Shown piece by piece: positions 1 to 8,703 of a DNA stretch of 64,000 bases. The position numbers and the translations under genes were made by a program. This DNA comes from Williamsia limnetica (GTDB lineage: Bacteria > Actinomycetota > Actinomycetes > Mycobacteriales > Mycobacteriaceae): NCBI RefSeq assembly GCF_003217475.1, contig NZ_QJSP01000002.1:432925-496924 (forward strand), in the 5' to 3' direction. Below the pieces are notes generated by a model, which searched no databases, had not been told where the DNA came from, and saw only the letters and a program-made list of their open reading frames with translations. Each line of letters opens with the position of its first letter. Position 1 is the first letter of the stretch.

Positions 1-248
1 CCGGCGTCGAACGCCTTCAGGGAGATGTCGCGGCGGATGAGCTTTTCCTTGAACACCTCGAGTCCGGCCTGAGCGCGTTCCTCGGCGTCCGAGGTGATCA
101 CGATGTTCTCTTCACCGGACCATTCGATCTTGGTGTTGGTGCCACGGAAGTCGTAGCGCTGCGACAGCTCTTTGGCCGCCTGATTGAGAGCGTTGTCGAC
201 CTCTTGCCGATCGAGCTTGCTGACCACGTCGAACGATGAATCTGCCAT
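1..248 (-). CDS. yajQ: YajQ family (UPF0234) nucleotide-binding protein, N-terminal part
   Basis: The gene starts at an ATG at 246-248 and runs leftward off the window, so only about the first 82 residues are present. The protein begins [20 protein letters not shown] and continues with [17 protein letters not shown], the characteristic opening of the YajQ/UPF0234 family. Members are small cytosolic proteins, some shown to bind cyclic di-GMP or nucleotides. It is divergent from the tRNA-Tyr gene. The C-terminal half cannot be assessed. The family call is firm; the cellular role is not. Confidence 0.85.
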   Translation of the reverse strand, partial: MADSSFDVVSKLDRQEVDNALNQAAKELSQRYDFRGTNTKIEWSGEENIVITSDAEERAQAGLEVFKEKLIRRDISLKAFDA

Positions 249-332
249 AACGGTCAAGCGTAGCCGCGCCTGTGCTCCCGCTCGCGCAGCATGGGGCCAA
301 AACGTCAAAAGAGGGCCCGCTGTACTGGGCAT

Positions 333-361
333 TTGTGTTCTTGGGCCCTGCCCGATGTAAT
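333..361 (+). promoter_or_regulatory. Possible sigma-A promoter for tRNA-Tyr
   Basis: TTGTGT at 333-338 and TGTAAT at 356-361 are separated by 17 nt and lie about 50 nt upstream of the tRNA-Tyr gene. This is a resemblance to the -35/-10 pattern only. The rest of 249-410 shows nothing else I can name. Confidence 0.35.
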
Positions 362-410
362 GTTTCCCGCGTTGCTTTCCGCCGGTCCAAAAGACTGCGG
401 GAGGCAGCTT

Positions 411-491
411 GCCAGGTTGCCCGAGCGGCCAAAGGGAGCGGACTGTAAATCCGCCGCGCAAGCTACATAGGTTCGAATCCTATACCTGGCA
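411..491 (+). tRNA. tRNA-Tyr (anticodon GTA)
   Basis: A perfect 7-bp acceptor stem (GCCAGGT with ACCTGGC), anticodon GTA at 445-447, a long variable arm as expected for bacterial tRNA-Tyr, a GGTTCGAATCC T-arm and discriminator A at 491. The 3' CCA is not fully encoded (ACA follows). Confidence 0.95.
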
Positions 492-654
492 CAGCACCAA
501 AGACTCAGGCCTCGAGCTGGCGCAACCAGCCCGGGGTCGTTTGGTGCGAGGAGGATGAGAGAGCACACGATTTGGCACGCGCCAGCGCCGCTGTGTAATC
601 TCGTTAAGGCCCTTCGCGAGGGCGCCGGAGACGGTGCCGACGTGAGAGGCGAAC

Positions 655-727
655 GCCCCCTTAGCTCAGTCGGTAGAGCGTTTCCATGGTAAGGAAAAGG
701 TCGACGGTTCGATTCCGTCAGGGGGCT
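655..727 (+). tRNA. tRNA-Thr (anticodon GGT)
   Basis: The acceptor stem GCCCCCT pairs with AGGGGGC. The anticodon stem TTTCC/GGAAA encloses loop ATGGTAA with GGT at 688-690. The T-arm GGTTCGATTCC is canonical. It stands at the head of the tRNA-Thr, tRNA-Met, rpmG cluster that is conserved in actinobacteria. Confidence 0.95.
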
Positions 728-793
728 CGCTGGACTCAGATCTCGACCAATGCGCTGCCGGCAACGGCGCGCAGCGATCGAGGTCCGGGCCAT

Positions 794-867
<74 letters not shown>

Positions 868-959
868 CGATGCACACGACGTGCCGCTAACGGCGACACA
901 CCAGACGTGACGTCCCTCGGGGGCCGTCGCACCACACGATCCACCTGAAAGGCATTCCC

Positions 960-1127
960 GTGGCCTCCTCAACAGACGTGCGCCCCAAGGTCACCTTGGC
1001 CTGCGAGGTTTGCAAACACCGCAACTACATCACCAAGAAGAACCGTCGCAACGATCCCGATCGCCTCGAGATCAAGAAGTTCTGCCCGAACTGCGGCAAG
1101 CACCAGAACCACAAGGAATCGCGCTAG
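960..1127 (+). CDS. rpmG: 50S ribosomal protein L33
   Basis: A 55-residue protein starting at GTG 960 with a GAAAGG ribosome binding site about 10 nt upstream. It carries the L33 pattern [18 protein letters not shown] followed by FCPNCGKH; the two CxxC pairs form a zinc-binding ribbon, so this is the Zn-containing paralog. It is a component of the large ribosomal subunit near the E site. It follows tRNA-Thr and tRNA-Met and is followed by a hairpin terminator, so it probably forms its own short unit separate from the dehydratase gene. Confidence 0.96.
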   Translation: MASSTDVRPKVTLACEVCKHRNYITKKNRRNDPDRLEIKKFCPNCGKHQNHKESR

Positions 1128-1160
1128 ACCGCTACAGGCGGTCAGCTGACTGCCTGACAT

Positions 1161-1200
1161 GACCGGGGACGCGTAAGTGTGCCCGGTCTTTGGTCTTTTC
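1161..1200 (+). terminator. Rho-independent-like terminator after rpmG
   Basis: GACCGGG at 1161-1167 pairs with CCCGGTC at 1182-1188 and is followed by the T-rich run TTTGGTCTTTTC. It lies about 35 nt after the rpmG stop. Confidence 0.6.
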
Positions 1201-1258
1201 TGCGCACCCGGCAATGCCCAGCCGGTGAGGCGATAGTCGAAAGATGAGGGGTCGGCGA

Positions 1259-2344
1259 ATGACGAATGCGAGCGAGAGCAAAGTGGCCGAGCCAGTCGAG
1301 GCCCCGCAGGAGGGCCCGAAGCTGACTCCCGAAGAGATCGCGGCCCACACCCAGAAAATGGTGGGCTTCAAGTACACCGTCGACGACTACTACGAGGTCG
1401 CCCGCGAGAAGGTGCGCGAGCACGCCCGAGCAGTCCAGGACACCAACCCGGTGCACTGGAACGAAGCCAAGGCGCGCGAGATGGGTCACGACACCCTCGT
1501 CGCAGCACCGACCTTTGTCTCCGTTCTCGGCATCATCGCCCAGCGGCGTCTGTTCGAAGACGTGCTCACCGGCTACGACCTCTGGCAGATCATGCAGAGC
1601 GATCAGCGGCTCGTCTTCCATCAGCCGATCAAGGTCGGCGACCAACTGATCTGCGACGTCTCGCTCGATTCGTTCCGGCAGATGTCCGGCACCGACCTGA
1701 TGGTCACCAAGAACGTCATCTGGAACCAGCGCAACGAGCCGGTGATGACCACCTGGACATCTCTCGCGGCGCGGGCTGCGATCGAGGTCGATCCCGAACT
1801 GGTCGACAAAATCGAACACGTGATGATGCAGGAGCCGGGCGGCATCGACCCCGGCAAGACCGTCACCGGGCCCTTCGCGCGTTACGACGACCCCGACCCC
1901 GAGGTCGCCCCGCTACCGTACGGTGCGATCAATTTCGACGAGCTCACCGTCGGCCAGGAGATCCCGGCTCGCACGTTCAAGCTCACCCGCGGCAACCTCA
2001 TCAATTACGCCGGCGTGGCGGGCGACCCCAACCCCATCCACTACAGCGACGAGGTCGCCAAGGTGGCCGGGTTGCAGGACGTCGTCGCGCACGGCATGCA
2101 GACGATGGGCCTCGGCGCCAGCTTCATCGGCGAGTTCATCGGTGACCCCGCTGCGATTCACGAGTACAACGTGCGGTTCACCAGTCCCGTGTACGTGCCG
2201 GCCGGTGATTCCGCGGCCGTGGACTTCACGGGCAAGGTCAAGTCGCTCGACCCGCAGACCCGGCGTGGCCAGCTGTCGATCGTGGCCAAACAGGGTGATC
2301 GCAAAATCTTCGGGCGAGCACTCGCCGGCGTGCAGTTCAACTGA
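1259..2344 (+). CDS. hadAB: Fused (3R)-hydroxyacyl-ACP dehydratase HadA/HadB
   Basis: A 361-residue fusion of two hot-dog domains that in mycobacteria are separate proteins HadA and HadB of fatty acid synthase II, dehydrating 3-hydroxyacyl-ACP during meromycolate elongation. Residues about 30-165 match HadA (FKYTVDDYYEVAREKVREHA, then VTKNVIWNQ), which lacks catalytic residues. Residues about 205-361 are the HadB-like MaoC half with the hydratase motif AGDPNPIHYSD; catalytic Asp is about 256 and His about 261. ATG 1259 is chosen because GAGGGG at 1246-1251 gives good Shine-Dalgarno spacing; ATG 1244 is the alternative. No hadC follows: the next genes are tRNA-Trp and secE. Confidence 0.92.
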   Translation: MTNASESKVAEPVEAPQEGPKLTPEEIAAHTQKMVGFKYTVDDYYEVAREKVREHARAVQDTNPVHWNEAKAREMGHDTLVAAPTFVSVLGIIAQRRLFEDVLTGYDLWQIMQSDQRLVFHQPIKVGDQLICDVSLDSFRQMSGTDLMVTKNVIWNQRNEPVMTTWTSLAARAAIEVDPELVDKIEHVMMQEPGGIDPGKTVTGPFARYDDPDPEVAPLPYGAINFDELTVGQEIPARTFKLTRGNLINYAGVAGDPNPIHYSDEVAKVAGLQDVVAHGMQTMGLGASFIGEFIGDPAAIHEYNVRFTSPVYVPAGDSAAVDFTGKVKSLDPQTRRGQLSIVAKQGDRKIFGRALAGVQFN

Positions 2345-2426
2345 TCATGTGCGTCTTCGGAGCTGGTTGGAGTTCCACCCCTCCGGTGACGTACACTCGA
2401 ATAGTCGTCAGCTCTATTTCAACTTG

Positions 2427-2460
2427 CGCGCTGCCCTAAGGGTGGCGCGTTGGTTTTGTG
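2427..2460 (+). terminator. Probable terminator of hadAB
   Basis: CGCGCTGCCC at 2427-2436, loop TAA, then GGGTGGCGCG at 2440-2449 form a 10-bp stem with two G-T wobbles. TTGGTTTTGTG follows. It separates hadAB from the tRNA-Trp/secE unit. Confidence 0.55.
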
Positions 2461-2527
2461 TAGTGCAGACGCCGGGTCGACGGAGCCCCGGTGACCACCT
2501 CGGTGGTCGTCGGCGAAGTCGGCCCAA

Positions 2528-2600
<73 letters not shown>

Positions 2601-2705
2601 CCCTTGATCGTGTGAAAGCACCTCAGGGCACCCGATGTCAGCTGCCGGGCAGAAGGACCAGCTGGTCCACTGCAGGCATCCGACTTCAGCCACGAGAGGA
2701 ACAAG

Positions 2706-3188
2706 TTGAGCAAGCGCGACCGTGCCGAACGCGCCAAGAACGCGGCTGAGTCGACCGACGAGGTCGAGCTCGACAGCTCTGTGGACTCCGAAGCGGACTC
2801 GGCGGACGAGACCGGCAGCGGCGACACCGCCACCGTGGCCCGTCCGAGCGGCAAGCGCTCGCCCCGTGGCAAGCGTCCGAATCTCGCCAAAGGCGACGAC
2901 GGCGACGACGACGCGGGGTCGACAGTTGCCACCAAAGAAAAAGCCAAAGACAAGAAAACCGACGGTAAGCGCAAGCGCGTCAAGCCTGAGGACAGCCGCA
3001 ACCCGTTCATCAAGTTGTGGGTGTTCCTCACGCAGGTTGTCAGCGAGCTCAAGAAGGTCATCTGGCCGACTCGCAAGCAACTGATCCAGTACACGATCAT
3101 CGTGCTGATCTTCGTGATCGTCATGGTCGCGTTCATCTCCGCACTGGATCTGGCGTTCGCAAAGGCCGTTTTGTGGCTGTTCGGGTGA
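2706..3188 (+). CDS. secE: Preprotein translocase subunit SecE
   Basis: A 160-residue protein starting at TTG 2706 with GAGAGGA just upstream. The C-terminal 65 residues are classical SecE: an amphipathic stretch [20 protein letters not shown], then one membrane helix ([18 protein letters not shown]). SecE stabilises the SecY channel in the cytoplasmic membrane. About 95 N-terminal residues are an acidic then Lys/Arg-rich extension, as in other mycolate actinobacteria and far longer than SecE of most bacteria. It is followed by nusG after 43 nt. Confidence 0.95.
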   Translation: MSKRDRAERAKNAAESTDEVELDSSVDSEADSADETGSGDTATVARPSGKRSPRGKRPNLAKGDDGDDDAGSTVATKEKAKDKKTDGKRKRVKPEDSRNPFIKLWVFLTQVVSELKKVIWPTRKQLIQYTIIVLIFVIVMVAFISALDLAFAKAVLWLFG

Positions 3189-3231
3189 CCAACCCGTTCG
3201 GCTGCTTCGAGGAAAGGGAGCGTGGGCTGCA

Positions 3232-4095
3232 GTGAGCACCCCCGAGAACGACGCTGTAAACAGCGAGACAGAGACCGACGTCATCGACGAGACAGTCGGT
3301 GATTCGGAGGCTGTCGACAGTGCCGTCTCCGATTCCGAAGACTCCGATGTGGATGTGACCGGCGAAGCCGAAATCGCCGCGCAAGCCACCGAGGACGCCT
3401 CCGACGAGGACACCTCTGGCGAGGACCCCTCCGACGAGAACGCAGTGGATGCGGTCGTCGAGCCCGAGGAAGAAGAAGATCCGGTCGAGGCGCTGCGCAA
3501 GTCTCTCAAGAAGGCTGCCGGCGACTGGTACGTGATCCACTCCTACGCCGGGTACGAGAACAAGGTGAAGGCCAACCTCGAGACCCGCGTGCAGAACCTC
3601 GATGTCGGTGACTACATCTTCCAGGTCGAGGTTCCGATCGAAGAGGTCACCGAGATCAAGAACGGGCAGCAGAAGAAGGTCAACCGCAAGGTCCTTCCCG
3701 GCTACATCCTCGTTCGCATGGAGCTCAACGACGAGTCGTGGGGCGCGGTGCGCAACACCCCCGGCGTCACCGGTTTCGTGGGACTGACCTCGCGTCCGTC
3801 GCCGTTGTCCATGGATGACGTCCTCAAGTTCCTCCTGCCGCGCGTCGAGCCGAAGAAGGCCCCGGGCAAGTCCGGTTCCGATGGAGGCGCCGATCTGGCC
3901 GCCGCAACGGCACCGACCATCGAGGTCGACTTCTCGGTCGGCGAATCGGTCACCGTCATGGACGGCCCGTTCGCGACGTTGCCCGCCTCGATCAGCGAGG
4001 TCAACGCCGAGCAGCGCAAGGTGAAGGTGCTCGTCTCGATCTTCGGTCGTGAGACCCCGGTCGAGCTCGCCTTCAACCAGGTCGAAAAGATCTAG
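3232..4095 (+). CDS. nusG: Transcription termination/antitermination factor NusG
   Basis: A 287-residue protein from GTG 3232. Residues about 98-210 form the NGN domain that contacts RNA polymerase ([40 protein letters not shown]). Residues about 235-287 form the KOW domain ([32 protein letters not shown]) that contacts Rho or S10. About 97 N-terminal residues are a highly acidic low-complexity extension. The gene sits in the secE-nusG-rplK-rplA run. Its last 14 nt are duplicated in tandem just past the stop (see repeat). Confidence 0.96.
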   Translation: MSTPENDAVNSETETDVIDETVGDSEAVDSAVSDSEDSDVDVTGEAEIAAQATEDASDEDTSGEDPSDENAVDAVVEPEEEEDPVEALRKSLKKAAGDWYVIHSYAGYENKVKANLETRVQNLDVGDYIFQVEVPIEEVTEIKNGQQKKVNRKVLPGYILVRMELNDESWGAVRNTPGVTGFVGLTSRPSPLSMDDVLKFLLPRVEPKKAPGKSGSDGGADLAAATAPTIEVDFSVGESVTVMDGPFATLPASISEVNAEQRKVKVLVSIFGRETPVELAFNQVEKI

Positions 4096-4108
4096 TCGAG
4101 AAGATCTA
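4081..4108 (+). repeat. 14-nt tandem duplication at the nusG stop
   Basis: GTCGAAAAGATCTA at 4081-4094 is followed at once by GTCGAGAAGATCTA at 4095-4108 (13 of 14 identical). The TAG stop straddles the junction. The second unit encodes the same last residues (VEKI) in another frame. Confidence 0.8.
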
Positions 4109-4195
4109 ACAGATTTTCGCGTCTCCAGCGGGCGCGAAACCGGGCTGAGTCGAGATTTTCAGCCCAAACGCAATCAATCAGAAACAGGGAAAAGG

Positions 4196-4633
4196 ATGCC
4201 CCCCAAGAAGAAGAAGAAGATCTCCGGGATCATCAAGCTCCAGATCCAGGCAGGCGCCGCGAACCCGGCACCGCCCGTGGGTCCGGCACTTGGTCAGCAC
4301 GGCGTGAACATCATGGAGTTCTGCAAGGCGTACAACGCTGCGACAGAAAGCCAGCGCGGCAATGTCGTGCCGGTCGAGATCTTCGTCTACGAAGATCGCT
4401 CCTTCGATTTCAAGCTGAAGACCCCGCCTGCGGCAAAGCTGCTGCTCAAGGCTGCTGGTCTGCAGAAGGGTTCGGGAGAGCCGCACAAGACCAAGGTCGG
4501 CAAGGTCACCATGGATCAGGTCCGTGAGATCGCCAAGACCAAGCAGGAAGACCTCAACGCCAACGACGTTGACCAGGCCGCCAAGATCATCGCCGGAACT
4601 GCCCGCTCCATGGGCATCACGGTCGAGGCTTGA
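4196..4633 (+). CDS. rplK: 50S ribosomal protein L11
   Basis: A 145-residue protein ([20 protein letters not shown]) starting at ATG 4196 behind the Shine-Dalgarno sequence AGGGAAAAGG. It shows the L11 hallmarks: [20 protein letters not shown] in the N-terminal domain, the target region of thiostrepton-type antibiotics, and the rRNA-binding C-terminal end [19 protein letters not shown]11 forms part of the GTPase-associated centre. It lies 100 nt after nusG and 84 nt before rplA; together they form the L11 operon. Confidence 0.97.
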   Translation: MPPKKKKKISGIIKLQIQAGAANPAPPVGPALGQHGVNIMEFCKAYNAATESQRGNVVPVEIFVYEDRSFDFKLKTPPAAKLLLKAAGLQKGSGEPHKTKVGKVTMDQVREIAKTKQEDLNANDVDQAAKIIAGTARSMGITVEA

Positions 4634-4717
4634 GCCACTTCCTCACCGAAATAGTGGGAGGGCCGGCTCGGTCCGCACCACCAACCCGTACGAGCTGCGG
4701 AGAAAGAAAGAGCCAAC

Positions 4718-5428
4718 ATGAGCAAAACCAGTAAGGCATACAAGGCCGCTGCTGAGAAGGTCGACAAGTCGAAGCTTTACAGCCCGCTGGAGGCTGTGAA
4801 CCTTGCCAAGGAGACCTCGTCCACGAAGACCGACGCGACCGTCGAGGTCGCTGTCCGTCTCGGCGTCGATCCCCGTAAGGCCGACCAGATGGTGCGCGGC
4901 ACCGTCAACCTGCCCCACGGCACCGGTAAGACCGCCCGCGTCATCGTGTTCGCGGCCGGCGACAAGGCCAACGAGGCCGTCGCAGCCGGAGCCGACGAAG
5001 TGGGCGCCGAAGATCTGATCGAGCGGATCCAGGGCGGGTGGCTCGACTTCGACGCCGCCATCGCCACCCCCGATCAGATGGCCAAGGTCGGCCGCATCGC
5101 CCGCGTCCTCGGACCGCGTGGCCTGATGCCGAACCCGAAGACGGGCACCGTCACCACCGACGTGACCAAGGCCGTCAACGAGATCAAGGGCGGAAAGATC
5201 AACTTCCGCGTCGACAAGGCAGCGAACCTGCACTTCGTCATCGGCAAGGCGTCGTTCGACCAGAAGCAGCTCGTCGAGAACTACGGCGCAGCCGTGGACG
5301 AGATCCTGCGTGCGAAGCCGTCGGCGGCCAAGGGTCGGTACCTCAAGAAGGTCACCGTCTCCACCACCACCGGACCGGGCATCCCGGTGGACCCGGCGAT
5401 CAACCGCAATTACCTCGAAGAGGACTGA
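4718..5428 (+). CDS. rplA: 50S ribosomal protein L1
   Basis: A 236-residue protein starting at ATG 4718 with GGAGAAAGAAAG upstream. It matches L1 throughout: [20 protein letters not shown] near the N-terminus, [20 protein letters not shown] mid-protein and the C-terminal [16 protein letters not shown]1 binds 23S rRNA at the mobile L1 stalk and in many bacteria represses its own operon. The gene ends the secE-rplA run and is followed by a strong terminator. Confidence 0.97.
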   Translation: MSKTSKAYKAAAEKVDKSKLYSPLEAVNLAKETSSTKTDATVEVAVRLGVDPRKADQMVRGTVNLPHGTGKTARVIVFAAGDKANEAVAAGADEVGAEDLIERIQGGWLDFDAAIATPDQMAKVGRIARVLGPRGLMPNPKTGTVTTDVTKAVNEIKGGKINFRVDKAANLHFVIGKASFDQKQLVENYGAAVDEILRAKPSAAKGRYLKKVTVSTTTGPGIPVDPAINRNYLEED

Positions 5429-5445
5429 TCTTCCTCTGCTAGACC

Positions 5446-5485
5446 CACAAAGCCGGGACTCCCTGATGGGGGTCCCGGCTTTTGT
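5446..5485 (+). terminator. Rho-independent terminator after rplA
   Basis: AGCCGGGACTCCC at 5451-5463, loop TGAT, then GGGGGTCCCGGCT at 5468-5480 form a stem of about 13 bp. It is followed by TTTTGTGTG, and short A/T flanks extend the pairing. It lies about 20 nt after the rplA stop. Confidence 0.85.
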
Positions 5486-5637
5486 GTGTTGGGCCGTTCT
5501 CAGTGAGATAGTTCGATGCCTACCTCGTAGCGCGGCCCACGCACATGTCTTGGCTCGCCGGCACTTGGCTCATCCTCGTCTGAACAACGTGAGGCTCATG
5601 CCGGGCCTCATCCAAACTTGTCCCGGCGGCATCGCAC

Positions 5638-5712
5638 CCCTGAAAACCGGCAAATACAAAGGGTCCGAGGGAGATACTCCCTCGGACCCTAGCTATTTCC
5701 CGGTTTTCAGGG
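5638..5712. repeat. Nested inverted repeat (75 nt) next to a minus-strand stop
   Basis: The outer arm CCCTGAAAACCGG at 5638-5650 is the exact reverse complement of CCGGTTTTCAGGG at 5700-5712. AAATA inside pairs with TATTT. An inner perfect hairpin has arms GGGTCCGAGGGAG (5661-5673) and CTCCCTCGGACCC (5677-5689) around ATA. It ends 7 nt before the stop of the minus-strand LLM gene, so it could be its terminator, though there is no clear U-run. The remaining part of the gap, 5486-5637, shows nothing recognisable. Confidence 0.85.
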
Positions 5713-5718
5713 CGAAAG

Positions 5719-6717
5719 TCAGACCTTCGCGGTCTTCATCGCTTCTGCGGTGAGTTCGAGGGACCTGAGCCGGCCCTCGGCGGTCACCGACTGATGAGCG
5801 ACGATGACCTCATCGGCCTGGGCCAGCTCGGCGAAGTCGTCGAGGAACTCACGCACATCAGCGCCGGTACCGACGCCGGTGTACTTCATCATGTTGGCGA
5901 TGCCCCGGCCCTCGCGGGTGGTGAGGAATGCGTCGATCTCCTCGTCGCTGTAGTGCGGGCTCGACGGTCCCCGGGAGATCAGCATGCGCACGCGAATACG
6001 GCGCAAGGCCTCGAAGTCGCGGGCAGCAGCGTCTGGGTCGTCGGCAGCGACCGCATTCGCACCGGCGATCACGTAGGGCTCGGACAGCTGACGAGATGGC
6101 TTGAAGTCTCGGCGATACAGTGTGACCGCTTGCTGCAGAGCGTCAGGGGAGAAGTGCGACGCGAACGCGTAGGGCAGGCCCAGAGCAGCAGCGAGCTGCG
6201 CACCGAAAAGTGACGATCCGAGAATGTAGAGCGGGACATCGGTGCCGGCACCTGGGATGGCCTTGATACCGGGGATCCGGGACTCGTCGCGCAGGTACCC
6301 CTGCAGTTCGAGGACGTCTTGGGGAAAGCTGTCGGCCGAGCTGTGGTCACGGCGCAGCGCGCGCATCGTTGCCTGATCGCTGCCCGGCGCGCGCCCGAGT
6401 CCGAGGTCGATGCGACCCGGATGCAGGGTTTCCAGCGTGCCGAACTGCTCGGCGATGGTCAGCGGCGCGTGGTTCGGGAGCATGATTCCGCCGGCGCCGA
6501 GCCGAATGGTCTCGGTGTGAGCAGCGATGTGCGCGATGAGCACACTCGTCGCCGACGAGGCGATGGACTCCATGTTGTGGTGCTCGGCGTACCAGACGCG
6601 CTTGTAGCCGTGCCGTTCCGCCGCGCGCGCCAGTTCCACGCTTGCAGCGAAGCTCTCCCGGGCGTCGTGTCCGGGAGATATGGGGGCTAGGTCGAGAATG
6701 GACAGGGTAGGTGACAT
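5719..6717 (-). CDS. LLM-class flavin-dependent oxidoreductase (MsnO8-type)
   Basis: A 332-residue luciferase-like monooxygenase. Typical elements are the opening [22 protein letters not shown], the flavin-site strand [20 protein letters not shown], and [15 protein letters not shown]. Such proteins are TIM-barrel enzymes using reduced FMN and O2 or F420; the substrate cannot be told. GAAGG lies just upstream of the ATG at 6715-6717. The flavin reductase gene lies 90 nt upstream in the same direction, so the pair could work as an oxygenase with its reductase, though that is inference. Confidence 0.85.
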   Translation of the reverse strand: MSPTLSILDLAPISPGHDARESFAASVELARAAERHGYKRVWYAEHHNMESIASSATSVLIAHIAAHTETIRLGAGGIMLPNHAPLTIAEQFGTLETLHPGRIDLGLGRAPGSDQATMRALRRDHSSADSFPQDVLELQGYLRDESRIPGIKAIPGAGTDVPLYILGSSLFGAQLAAALGLPYAFASHFSPDALQQAVTLYRRDFKPSRQLSEPYVIAGANAVAADDPDAAARDFEALRRIRVRMLISRGPSSPHYSDEEIDAFLTTREGRGIANMMKYTGVGTGADVREFLDDFAELAQADEVIVAHQSVTAEGRLRSLELTAEAMKTAKV

Positions 6718-6807
6718 ACCTGGGGCCTTCTTAATCCGCGAATACGTTGAACAAGATGTACCCCTGTAGCAACGTCGCGGCGGCCGAGTACCTTCCCGGC
6801 CGACGGG

Positions 6808-7422
6808 TCAGGGCCGTGCGATCTCGATGACCTTGCCCGGCAGACCCCATTCCGTGCGACCGAGACGGGCCATCGGCGCGAGCTTGGTGAAGTCCGGGTG
6901 GCCGTCGGACGCCGCCACCGCGGGGTCGACGGTGATCGCCACGACCTTGCCCATCACGACCTGTGAGTTGCCGACCGGGATGATCTGGAACAGCTCGCAC
7001 TCGATGGCCACCGGGCTGTCGCGGACCCGCAGGCAGTCGACGACCGTCGCAGGCTCCGACGCGACACCGACGGCCTCGAACTCGTTGACGTCCTCGTCGA
7101 ATCCGGCGGAGGTCGCGTTGACCTGCGCCGTCATCGGTTCGGTGGCCACATTGATGACGAACTGTTTCGTGGCCGCGGCGTTGTCTGCGCTGTGCTTACC
7201 GCCGACCGCTGTGAATTGCACGATCACCGGATCCGTGGAGCTCACCGAGAAGAAACTGAAGGGCGCGAGATTGTCCACGCCGTCGGCGCTGCGCGAAGAC
7301 ACCCAGGCGATGGGCCGCGGCACGACGGACGCGGTGATCAGCTTGTAGAAATCCCGTGTCGACGTGTTGCTGCTGTCGAACAGGATGCGCTCGGCCGCGG
7401 CCGAATTCTTGTCTGAGGTCAC
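6808..7422 (-). CDS. Flavin reductase-like, FMN-binding split-barrel protein
   Basis: A 204-residue protein from GTG 7422. It has the flavin reductase-like domain pattern: DFYKLITASVVPRPIAWVSS, then NLAPFSFFSVSSTDPVIVQF, then KQFVINVATEPM. The family binds FMN and usually supplies reduced flavin to a partner or reduces small substrates with NAD(P)H. It lies between the LLM oxidoreductase gene and the RibD-type reductase gene, all in the same direction. The physiological partner is not proven. Confidence 0.85.
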   Translation of the reverse strand: MTSDKNSAAAERILFDSSNTSTRDFYKLITASVVPRPIAWVSSRSADGVDNLAPFSFFSVSSTDPVIVQFTAVGGKHSADNAAATKQFVINVATEPMTAQVNATSAGFDEDVNEFEAVGVASEPATVVDCLRVRDSPVAIECELFQIIPVGNSQVVMGKVVAITVDPAVAASDGHPDFTKLAPMARLGRTEWGLPGKVIEIARP

Positions 7423-7449
7423 CGAACCAGCATGGCATGCGCTCGACGC

Positions 7450-7992
7450 TCAGTCGGTGACTCGGTAGACGGTCTGGACGATGCCCTGTCCCAGGGTCGT
7501 CGACCGCTGCAGTTCGAGCGACACGTCGTGGTCGATCGATCCGAACAGTGGCAGACCCGAGCCGAGGATGACCGGGATGGTGGTGATGGTGAGCTCGGTG
7601 ATGAGCCCGCGCTGCAGAAAGCTCGTGATCAAGCGGCCACCGTCGGCGTACAAGCGATGAATGTTCTCGGCCGCCGCGGCGTCGAGCAGTTCGTCGATCG
7701 AGCGGTGGACGGTGACGCGATCGTCGACGTCGGGATCGAGCTGGGTACTCAGCACCATCACGCGTTGGCCGGTGTAGGGCCAGTCGTCGAATGTGGTCCC
7801 GATCTCGTAGGTGTTGCGTCCCATGGCGATCGCACCGGTGGTCGCTATGAAGTCGTCGTATCCGGTCTCACCGATGTCCTCGCTGCGGCTCAGCAGCCAT
7901 TCGATGTCGCCGTCGGTGCGAGCGATGTAGCCGTCGAGGCTGGTGGCGATGAAGACGGCGCCGGTGACGGTGGGCACAGGGGTGGCAGTCAT
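7450..7992 (-). CDS. Dihydrofolate reductase family (RibD C-terminal-like) protein
   Basis: A 180-residue protein starting at ATG 7990-7992, chosen because GAGGAA lies upstream and the start overlaps the stop of the TetR gene. It begins TGAVFIATSLDGYIARTDGD and carries GAIAMGRNTYE and the NADPH-site stretch LYADGGRLITSFLQRGLI, which are markers of the RibD_C fold. Stand-alone actinobacterial members are NADPH-dependent reductases of unknown substrate. The 4-nt overlap with the TetR gene implies translational coupling, so the regulator probably controls this gene. Confidence 0.88.
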   Translation of the reverse strand: MTATPVPTVTGAVFIATSLDGYIARTDGDIEWLLSRSEDIGETGYDDFIATTGAIAMGRNTYEIGTTFDDWPYTGQRVMVLSTQLDPDVDDRVTVHRSIDELLDAAAAENIHRLYADGGRLITSFLQRGLITELTITTIPVILGSGLPLFGSIDHDVSLELQRSTTLGQGIVQTVYRVTD

Positions 7993-8576
7993 GGAGTTCC
8001 TCGTTTCCAGGTGGTGGTGAGTCGGTCGAATTCGTCGTCGAGAATCTTGGTGAGTGAGCCGTCCGGCGCCACGGTCCACGCCAGGAATGTGCCCTCCAGC
8101 AGGGCGAACAGGGTGCGGGCGGCCGCCGTCGCCTCGAGCGTCCGGGGAAGTTCACCCGCGTCGATCACGCGGCTGATCGCGCCCGCCAGTTGCTGCCGTT
8201 TGCGCTCCCAGCCCAGTGCCAACAGTCGGGTGAGTTCGGGGTCGCCGAGGTCCATCGCGAGCGAGGACACATGGCCCGCGGCATGCTCGATCTGATCGCT
8301 GTCGGCGTAGGAACCCACCGACAGCCGTCGAAGTGCGTCGAGCGCACTTTCGCGGGCGTCCACAGGTGGGTCGACCTCGATGGAGTCGACCCAGCGCTGC
8401 GACGACGCGATGAGCACAGCCCGCTTCGAGCCGAACCGCTTCACCAGGGTCGGCGCGGACACTCCGGCCTCCTGAGCTGCGAGTTCGAGGGTGAACCGCG
8501 CGGAACCGACCCGTGCCAGTACGGCGTCGGCGGCGTCGAGCAGCTGCTCGTCGGTGTGAAGTCGGGGGCGAACCAT
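7989..8576 (-). CDS. TetR-family transcriptional regulator
   Basis: A 195-residue protein from ATG 8574-8576. The N-terminal helix-turn-helix is clear (DEQLLDAADAVLARVGSARF, ELAAQEAGVSAPTLVKRFGS, KRAVLIASSQRW); the rest is a variable all-helical ligand domain. It overlaps the following RibD-type gene by 4 nt. The divergent promoter region 8577-8700 holds GTTAG...CTAAC half-sites at 8580-8603, a weak operator candidate. The ligand is unknown. Confidence 0.92.
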   Translation of the reverse strand: MVRPRLHTDEQLLDAADAVLARVGSARFTLELAAQEAGVSAPTLVKRFGSKRAVLIASSQRWVDSIEVDPPVDARESALDALRRLSVGSYADSDQIEHAAGHVSSLAMDLGDPELTRLLALGWERKRQQLAGAISRVIDAGELPRTLEATAAARTLFALLEGTFLAWTVAPDGSLTKILDDEFDRLTTTWKRGTP

Positions 8577-8687
8577 GTAGTTAGTAAACCAGAATTGCCT
8601 AACTCCGCCAAGACGGAGTTCGTCCACAGATCGGGTGCTGTCCACAGGCAAGGCCGGTCGTGCAATGGCGACGTCGGTCCGGGCGCC

Positions 8688-8703
8688 TAGGGTTGAGCTC
8701 GTG
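8688..8703 (+). promoter_or_regulatory. Leaderless-type -10 element for the DUF2786 gene
   Basis: TAGGGT at 8688-8693 fits the actinobacterial -10 pattern TANNNT. Exactly 7 nt separate it from GTG 8701, the spacing of leaderless transcripts in which the start codon is the 5' end. No Shine-Dalgarno sequence is seen. Confidence 0.5.
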
